DNA of 9,872 nucleotides from Chloroflexota bacterium (GTDB lineage: Bacteria; Chloroflexota; Limnocylindria; Limnocylindrales; CSP1-4). The stretch covers positions 1-9,872 of the forward strand of contig DAIDTV010000043.1 in NCBI GenBank assembly GCA_027457005.1, read 5' to 3'. The first letter of the stretch is position 1. Each line of letters starts with the position of its first letter. The notes under the pieces are model-generated. The model saw only the letters and a program-made list of their open reading frames with translations, did no database searches and was not told where the DNA came from. Both the position numbers and the translations under genes were made by a program. This document shows, in pieces, positions 6,416 to 9,872 of the stretch.

Positions 6416-6483
6416 TGCCGGTGCCCCTGGTGACGAACAGCCCGCCGGTGGTACTCGTCGTGGCCGGAGGTGGCGCGCCGTGA
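6415..6483 (+). CDS. Possible 22-aa coupling ORF between the ABC genes
   Basis: An ATG at 6415 overlaps the ATPase stop (TGATG) and its TGA overlaps the permease GTG start (GTGA). The frame encodes MPVPLVTNSPPVVLVVAGGG and two more residues, mildly hydrophobic with no known motif. It exactly fills the gap between the two genes. It could let ribosomes move from the ATPase to the permease, or it could be chance. The permease also has its own GGAGG (6466-6470), so coupling is not strictly required. Confidence 0.35.
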   Translation: MPVPLVTNSPPVVLVVAGGGAP

Positions 6484-7217
6484 TCGCCGACGTCCTGACC
6501 ATCGCCTGGAAGGACCTGCGAGAGGTGCTGCTGCAGGCGGGCACGCTCCGCAGGTCGCTCCGCGGCCTGGTGTTCTCGTTCCTGGTCTTCGGCGTGTTCC
6601 TGCCGCTCCAGATCGGGCCCGACCTGGTGCGCGAGCCCGCCGCGATCCTGCCGTTCGCCTGGGTGCCGCTGCTGCTGGCGAGCGGGATGGTGGCCGACGG
6701 CATCGCGGGTGAGCGCGAGCGGCACACGCTGGAGACGCTGCTGGCGAGCCGGCTCTCGGATCGCTCGATCCTGCTCGGCAAGATCGTCGCGGCGGTGGCG
6801 TACGGGTGGGGTTTCATGCTCGTCAGCGCCCTCGTCGGCCTGGTCACCGTGAACGTTGCGAACGCGGGCCACGGCATCCTGCTGTACGAGCCGGTCGCCG
6901 TCGTGCTGCTCGGCGGGTTCGGGCTGCTCGGCGCCGGGCTCGTGGCATGCGGGGGCGCGCTGGTGGCCCTGCGGGCGCCGACCGTGCGCCAGGCGGCGCA
7001 GAACATGAACCTGGCGATCTTCGCGGTCGTCCTGGTTCCGGTTCTGGTGCTCCAGGTGCTGCCGCTGGATGTCCGGCGCCAGGTGGTCACGGCGCTGAAC
7101 GGCCTCGATTGGGTGACGATCGGGGTCGGGGCGGCGGTGCTCCTGGCGCTCGCGGACCTGCTCCTGCTCGCCGCCGCGATGGCCCGGTTCCAGCGGGCGA
7201 GACTGATCCTGGATTGA
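6480..7217 (+). CDS. ABC-2 type exporter permease, 245 aa
   Basis: This is the membrane partner of the upstream ATPase. GTG at 6480 has GGAGG (6466-6470) 9 bases upstream. Six hydrophobic segments are visible at about 29-44, 54-75, 101-124, 137-164, 177-197 and 211-236. After the second helix comes GERERHTLETLLASRLSDR (78-95), the ERE..TLE.LL..P/R.S motif typical of ABC-2 permeases in the cytoplasmic coupling region. An N-terminal amphipathic segment (WKDLREVLLQAG) is also typical. One permease with one ATPase implies a homodimeric exporter. The end is followed within two bases by a GC-rich hairpin and then by the separate SOS promoter of dnaE2. Confidence 0.9.
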   Translation: MIADVLTIAWKDLREVLLQAGTLRRSLRGLVFSFLVFGVFLPLQIGPDLVREPAAILPFAWVPLLLASGMVADGIAGERERHTLETLLASRLSDRSILLGKIVAAVAYGWGFMLVSALVGLVTVNVANAGHGILLYEPVAVVLLGGFGLLGAGLVACGGALVALRAPTVRQAAQNMNLAIFAVVLVPVLVLQVLPLDVRRQVVTALNGLDWVTIGVGAAVLLALADLLLLAAAMARFQRARLILD

Positions 7218-7218
7218 C

Positions 7219-7246
7219 CGACCGCCCGCCCGCGCCCCGGCGGTCG
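7219..7246 (+). terminator. Hairpin after the exporter operon
   Basis: CGACCGCC (7219-7226) and GGCGGTCG (7239-7246) form a perfect 8-bp stem with a C-rich 12-nt loop, directly after the permease stop. It has no T-tract. Its position between the exporter and the dnaE2 promoter supports a terminator role. Confidence 0.5.
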
Positions 7247-7248
7247 TC

Positions 7249-7262
7249 GCCGGTCGACCGGC
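7249..7262. repeat. 14-bp perfect palindrome upstream of the dnaE2 promoter
   Basis: GCCGGTCGACCGGC is perfectly self-complementary. It lies between the exporter terminator and the SOS promoter. It could be a second protein site or an additional stem; with no loop it is a poor hairpin. Confidence 0.4.
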
Positions 7263-7306
7263 TCCCTGGTCGTGCCGGTGAGGGCCCAGCACAGGCGCTG
7301 GGACGC

Positions 7307-7334
7307 TGGACATAGAGAACGGCCGTTCTATACT
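7307..7334 (+). promoter_or_regulatory. SOS promoter with LexA operator in the spacer (unit 2, dnaE2)
   Basis: The -35 TGGACA (7307-7312) and -10 TATACT (7329-7334) are 16 bp apart. The spacer holds AGAAC-GGCC-GTTCT (7316-7329) with the GAAC-N4-GTTC core. The offset from -35 to operator equals that at 1329-1356. Predicted transcription starts near 7341, just before the ribosome-binding site GGAAGGA (7344-7350), which lies 7 bases from the dnaE2 ATG. Confidence 0.85.
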
Positions 7335-7357
7335 GGGTCGTCCGGAAGGACGGTCCC

Positions 7358-9872
7358 ATGTCGCGGTACGCCGAGCTCCACTGCCACAGCGAGTTCTCGT
7401 TTCTCGACGGCGCGTCGGCGGCCGATGACCTCGTCGACCGTGCGGCGCAGCTCGGGCTGGGGGCGCTCGCGGTCACCGACCACCAGGGCCTGTACGGCGC
7501 GGTCCGGTTCGTCACCGCGGCGGAGGCGGCCGGCATCCATCCCGTGGTGGGCGTGGAGATCGAGCTGCTCGACGCCGCGGTCCCCGACCCGGGAGGAATC
7601 GTGGTGCCGGCGCGGCGCCGGGGGCGCACGCGTGGTCCGGCGCGGCCGGCGTGGGAGCCGTGGGAGCCGGATCCGGTGGGCGGGCTGGTCGAATCGGGTC
7701 GCCCCGTGCGGCTGTACGCGGATCGGGCCCGCCTCCCGGGCCATCGCGACCCGGTGCGCGAGGATCTGCGCGGCGTCGGAGACGGCCAGCGCGGGCCCCA
7801 CCTCGTGCTGCTCGCCCGCGACCAGGCGGGTTACCGTAGCCTCTCGCGGCTGGTCAGTGCGGCGAACCTGGCCGGCACCAAGGGCGTGCCACGGTTCACG
7901 CACGCGCTGCTCGAGCGCCACTCCGGGGGGGTGGTCGCGCTCTCCGGGTGCCGCCACGGCGAGATCGCGCGTCGGCTCCTCGCCGGTGACCGGGAAGGCG
8001 CGGCACGGGCCGCGGAACGGTACGCGCGGATGTTCGGAGCGGGGCCGGACGCCTCGGGCGGCCATTTCGGCGCGCGTCGGGGCAGCCACGGCGCCGTTCC
8101 CGGCCGCTCCGGCGCAGGGATCGGCGGGTTCGTGCTCGAGCTCCAGCACCACTTCCTCCCCGACGACGACTGGCTCGTGGCGGAGACGGTGCGGCTGGCC
8201 GCGGAGCTCGGCCTGCCGGTCGCGGTCACGAACGACGTCCACTACGCGCTCCCCGAGGATCGCGAGCTGCAGGACGTCATGGTCGCGATCCGCCACGGCC
8301 TGACGCTCGACGAGAGCGCGCACCTGCGCCGGCCGAACGGCGAGTATCACCTGAAGCCGGCCGGGGACCTGCTCGCGCTGCCGCCGGGCCATGCCGGCGC
8401 GGATCCCCGGATCCGGCGGGCCTGGGTCGAGGGGATGACGACCGCGGCGGAGCTCGCCGATGCCTGCCGGGTCGACCTGGGGTTCGAGCGCTACCGGTTC
8501 CCGGGGTTCGAGGTGCCGGGGGGCGAGACGCCGTTCAGCCACCTCGAGGCGCTCTGCCACGAGGGCGCGGTTCGGAGGTACCACCCGCTCACGCCGCGGG
8601 TGGTGAGCCAGCTTGCCCACGAGCTCGACGTGATCGAGCGGACCGGCCTGGCCGAGTTCTTCCTGATCTGCTGGGACCTGATGCAGTTCGCCCGAAAGCG
8701 CGGCATCCCGGCGCAGGGGAGGGGGAGCGCGGGTGACTCGATCGTCGCGTACGTGCTGGGCATCACCCGCGTCGACCCGATCCGGCACAACCTGCTCTTC
8801 GAGCGGTTCATCAACGAGGGGAGGACGAGCTACCCGGACGTCGACATCGACTTCGCCTCGTCGCGGCGCGAGGAGGTGATCCGCTACGTCTACGACCGGT
8901 ACGGGCCCGAGCACACCGGGATGGTCTGCAACGTCATCACGTACCGGGCGAGGTCGGCGGTGCGGGAGGTGGGATACGCGCTGGGGTTCCCGCGGTCGCT
9001 GGTCGATCGGGTGGCGAAGGCGCTCGAGACGTACGACTCGGTCATGGTCCGCCGCGACCTGGAGGCGGAGGGGGGCTTCGCGGAGTTCTTCGCCCCGTCG
9101 GCGCCTGGGGTTACGCTCCCCCCTCCGGTCGCCCCGGGCCGCCCGGGTCTCTCCCGGGGACCGCATCCCGCGGCCGGACCGCATCCCGCGGCCGGACCGC
9201 ATCCCGCGGCCGGACCGCATCCTGTAGAACTTGCATCCACGGAACGTTGTGTCGGGCACGCCGGCCCGGAGCTGCCGTTTTTCGGAGCCGCGGGCCCATC
9301 CGGCGACCCGGCGCCGCACGGTGCGCGGCCGCATGGCGGGTCGATCGAGGCCGTCGCAGGACCGGGAGCCGCGCGAATCGAACATAGCGTTCCCCCGATG
9401 CACGAACTGCAGGATCGGAGGGTTCCAGCGCCACATAGCGTTCCCCCGGCGCACGAACTGCAGGATCGGCACGGAACGTCGGACCGGCAGCGAGAGGCTT
9501 CGGCGGCCCTGGTTCGTTGCGGATCCCCCCTCCGCTCGCTAGACGTCGGGCACGCGGATGTGTCCCCGACGATCGCGCGGGCCGCTGCGGTGGCGACCGG
9601 GTTCGTGGACGAGATGGGGCAACTCAACCACGCACGCGGGGGGCGCTGGCAGCGGGGCCGATCCGACGACGGTCGAGTTGACGACGAAGGTGGCCCCGGC
9701 GACACCCCGGTGAGCGTCGCGTGGCTGCGGGCGGAGCGCGGGCACGGGCCGGTGAACATGCCGGAACGCAGGCACGGGCCGGTGAACATGCCGGAGCGCG
9801 GGCACGGGCCGGCGCGGATGCCGGAGACCGGAGCGAGCCCGGGGCCGACCGGTGGGGGCTCGCGGTCCGATC
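7358..9872 (+). CDS. dnaE2: DnaE2 error-prone polymerase III alpha subunit, with long repeat-rich insert (3' truncated by window)
   Basis: DnaE2 (ImuC) is the polymerase of the SOS mutasome and works with ImuA and ImuB. ATG 7358 has GGAAGGA 7 bases upstream and its own SOS promoter. The frame is open to the last base (838 codons). The PHP domain starts YAELHCHSEFSFLDGAS and continues with TDHQGLYGAVRF. It includes HLVLLARD, LSGCRHGE and TNDVHY, with two Gly/Arg/Pro-rich insertions near residues 77-145 and 233-258. The palm carries QGRGSAGDS (453-461) and catalytic PDVDIDF (493-499, Asp494 and Asp496). DnaE similarity fades after about residue 579. From there on the frame is low-complexity and repeat-filled, and the expected PRHL..H.GG finger motif and third catalytic Asp have not appeared by residue 838. 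The product may be a polymerase with a large insertion or a decaying gene. Confidence 0.9.
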   Translation, partial: MSRYAELHCHSEFSFLDGASAADDLVDRAAQLGLGALAVTDHQGLYGAVRFVTAAEAAGIHPVVGVEIELLDAAVPDPGGIVVPARRRGRTRGPARPAWEPWEPDPVGGLVESGRPVRLYADRARLPGHRDPVREDLRGVGDGQRGPHLVLLARDQAGYRSLSRLVSAANLAGTKGVPRFTHALLERHSGGVVALSGCRHGEIARRLLAGDREGAARAAERYARMFGAGPDASGGHFGARRGSHGAVPGRSGAGIGGFVLELQHHFLPDDDWLVAETVRLAAELGLPVAVTNDVHYALPEDRELQDVMVAIRHGLTLDESAHLRRPNGEYHLKPAGDLLALPPGHAGADPRIRRAWVEGMTTAAELADACRVDLGFERYRFPGFEVPGGETPFSHLEALCHEGAVRRYHPLTPRVVSQLAHELDVIERTGLAEFFLICWDLMQFARKRGIPAQGRGSAGDSIVAYVLGITRVDPIRHNLLFERFINEGRTSYPDVDIDFASSRREEVIRYVYDRYGPEHTGMVCNVITYRARSAVREVGYALGFPRSLVDRVAKALETYDSVMVRRDLEAEGGFAEFFAPSAPGVTLPPPVAPGRPGLSRGPHPAAGPHPAAGPHPAAGPHPVELASTERCVGHAGPELPFFGAAGPSGDPAPHGARPHGGSIEAVAGPGAARIEHSVPPMHELQDRRVPAPHSVPPAHELQDRHGTSDRQREASAALVRCGSPLRSLDVGHADVSPTIARAAAVATGFVDEMGQLNHARGGRWQRGRSDDGRVDDEGGPGDTPVSVAWLRAERGHGPVNMPERRHGPVNMPERGHGPARMPETGASPGPTGGGSRSD
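9158..9222 (+). repeat. 18-bp tandem repeat, 3.6 units, in the dnaE2 insert
   Basis: The unit GGACCGCATCCCGCGGCC is repeated exactly three times (9158-9211), and a partial fourth copy then diverges. Each unit encodes GPHPAA. The 18-bp period equals that of the unrelated repeat in imuB, and the frame is preserved. Confidence 0.95.
9219..9252 (-). repeat. Diverged inverted copy of the REP-like element
   Basis: Read on the + strand, ATCCTGTAGAACTTGCATC and the following GGAACGTTGTGT align without gaps to the reverse complement of the element at 9382-9418, with 25 of 34 positions identical. The identical positions are concentrated at both ends and in the TGCATC core. It is therefore an opposite-orientation relative of the two direct copies. 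Confidence 0.6.
9382..9469 (+). repeat. Two direct 37-bp REP-like elements, 51-bp spacing, in the dnaE2 insert
   Basis: A 37-bp sequence beginning ACATAGCGTTCCCCC and ending CACGAACTGCAGGATCGG occurs at 9382-9418 and 9433-9469 with two differences. In the dnaE2 frame each encodes HSVPPxHELQDR. The base composition is lower in GC than the surrounding sequence. With the inverted relative at 9219-9252 this resembles a small interspersed palindromic repeat family. Confidence 0.85.
9734..9823 (+). repeat. 30-bp tandem repeat, three units, in the dnaE2 insert
   Basis: Three units of the type GAGCGCGGGCACGGGCCGG plus TGAACATGCCG lie at 9734-9763, 9764-9793 and 9794-9823. They encode ERGHGPVNMP, ERRHGPVNMP and ERGHGPARMP. 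A degenerate fourth unit may start at 9824. There are no spacers, and the frame is preserved. Confidence 0.92.

Noticed and set aside
4642..6483. 613-codon + strand open frame crossing the lipoprotein and ABC ATPase genes
   Set aside because: It shadows the ATPase in another frame and has an Arg/Gly-rich composition. Only its last 22 codons are considered, because of their start and stop overlaps.
9158..9222. 18-bp repeats as replication-origin iterons
   Set aside because: No replication initiator gene or AT-rich region nearby, and the units are translated in frame within dnaE2.
9380..9392. GAAC-ATAGC-GTTC as a third LexA box
   Set aside because: The half-site spacing is 5 rather than 4, it lies deep in dnaE2, the second repeat copy lacks the left half, and there is no promoter around it.
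7328..9472. 714-codon open frame antisense to dnaE2
   Set aside because: It is very rich in Arg/Pro/His and has no recognisable motif, and it lies opposite a clear DnaE2. In DNA this GC-rich, the antisense frame is often free of stops.
9734..9823. 30-bp repeats as a CRISPR array
   Set aside because: The units are directly adjacent with no spacers, and they are in frame with dnaE2.

Overview
The window is high-GC bacterial DNA (roughly 70% G+C by eye). Several features fit Chloroflexota or Actinomycetota: a LexA operator of the GAAC-N4-GTTC type, a near-leaderless mRNA, GTG starts, terminators without clear U-tracts, and a DUF6504-type protein next to an ImuB. I cannot name the organism.

The main content is an SOS-controlled mutasome, the ImuA/ImuB/DnaE2 translesion synthesis system, on the + strand in two transcription units. 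Unit 1 (1329-4297) holds an ImuA-like RecA-fold ATPase, a catalytically degenerate Y-family polymerase (ImuB) with a QLGLF clamp-binding motif, and an 82-residue DUF6504-like protein joined to imuB by an ATGA overlap. Unit 2 (7307 to the window end) is dnaE2, cut by the window edge but open in frame to the last base. Each unit starts with a near-identical promoter: a TTGACA-like -35, a LexA-type palindrome filling the 16-bp spacer, and a TATNNT -10.

Between the two SOS units lies an unrelated cassette. It contains a minus-strand pair (a 35-residue single-pass membrane peptide, then a 172-residue lipoprotein) and, divergently, an ABC-2 type exporter (ATPase plus six-helix permease) whose genes are bridged by a possible 22-codon ORF. 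Left of the mutasome are the last 29 codons of an unidentified + strand gene, a minus-strand tRNA-Ala(CGC), and an unrecognised 259-residue protein followed by a hairpin.

The least expected structure is repeat DNA inside the mutasome genes. imuA, imuB and dnaE2 all carry short in-frame repeats (unit or spacing 63, 18, 15, 18, 51 and 30 bp). In dnaE2 these sit in a segment of at least about 260 codons that begins after the two catalytic aspartates and replaces the expected finger region up to the window end. That segment also holds three copies of a REP-like element in both orientations. The intervening ABC/lipoprotein coding sequences show no such repeats.
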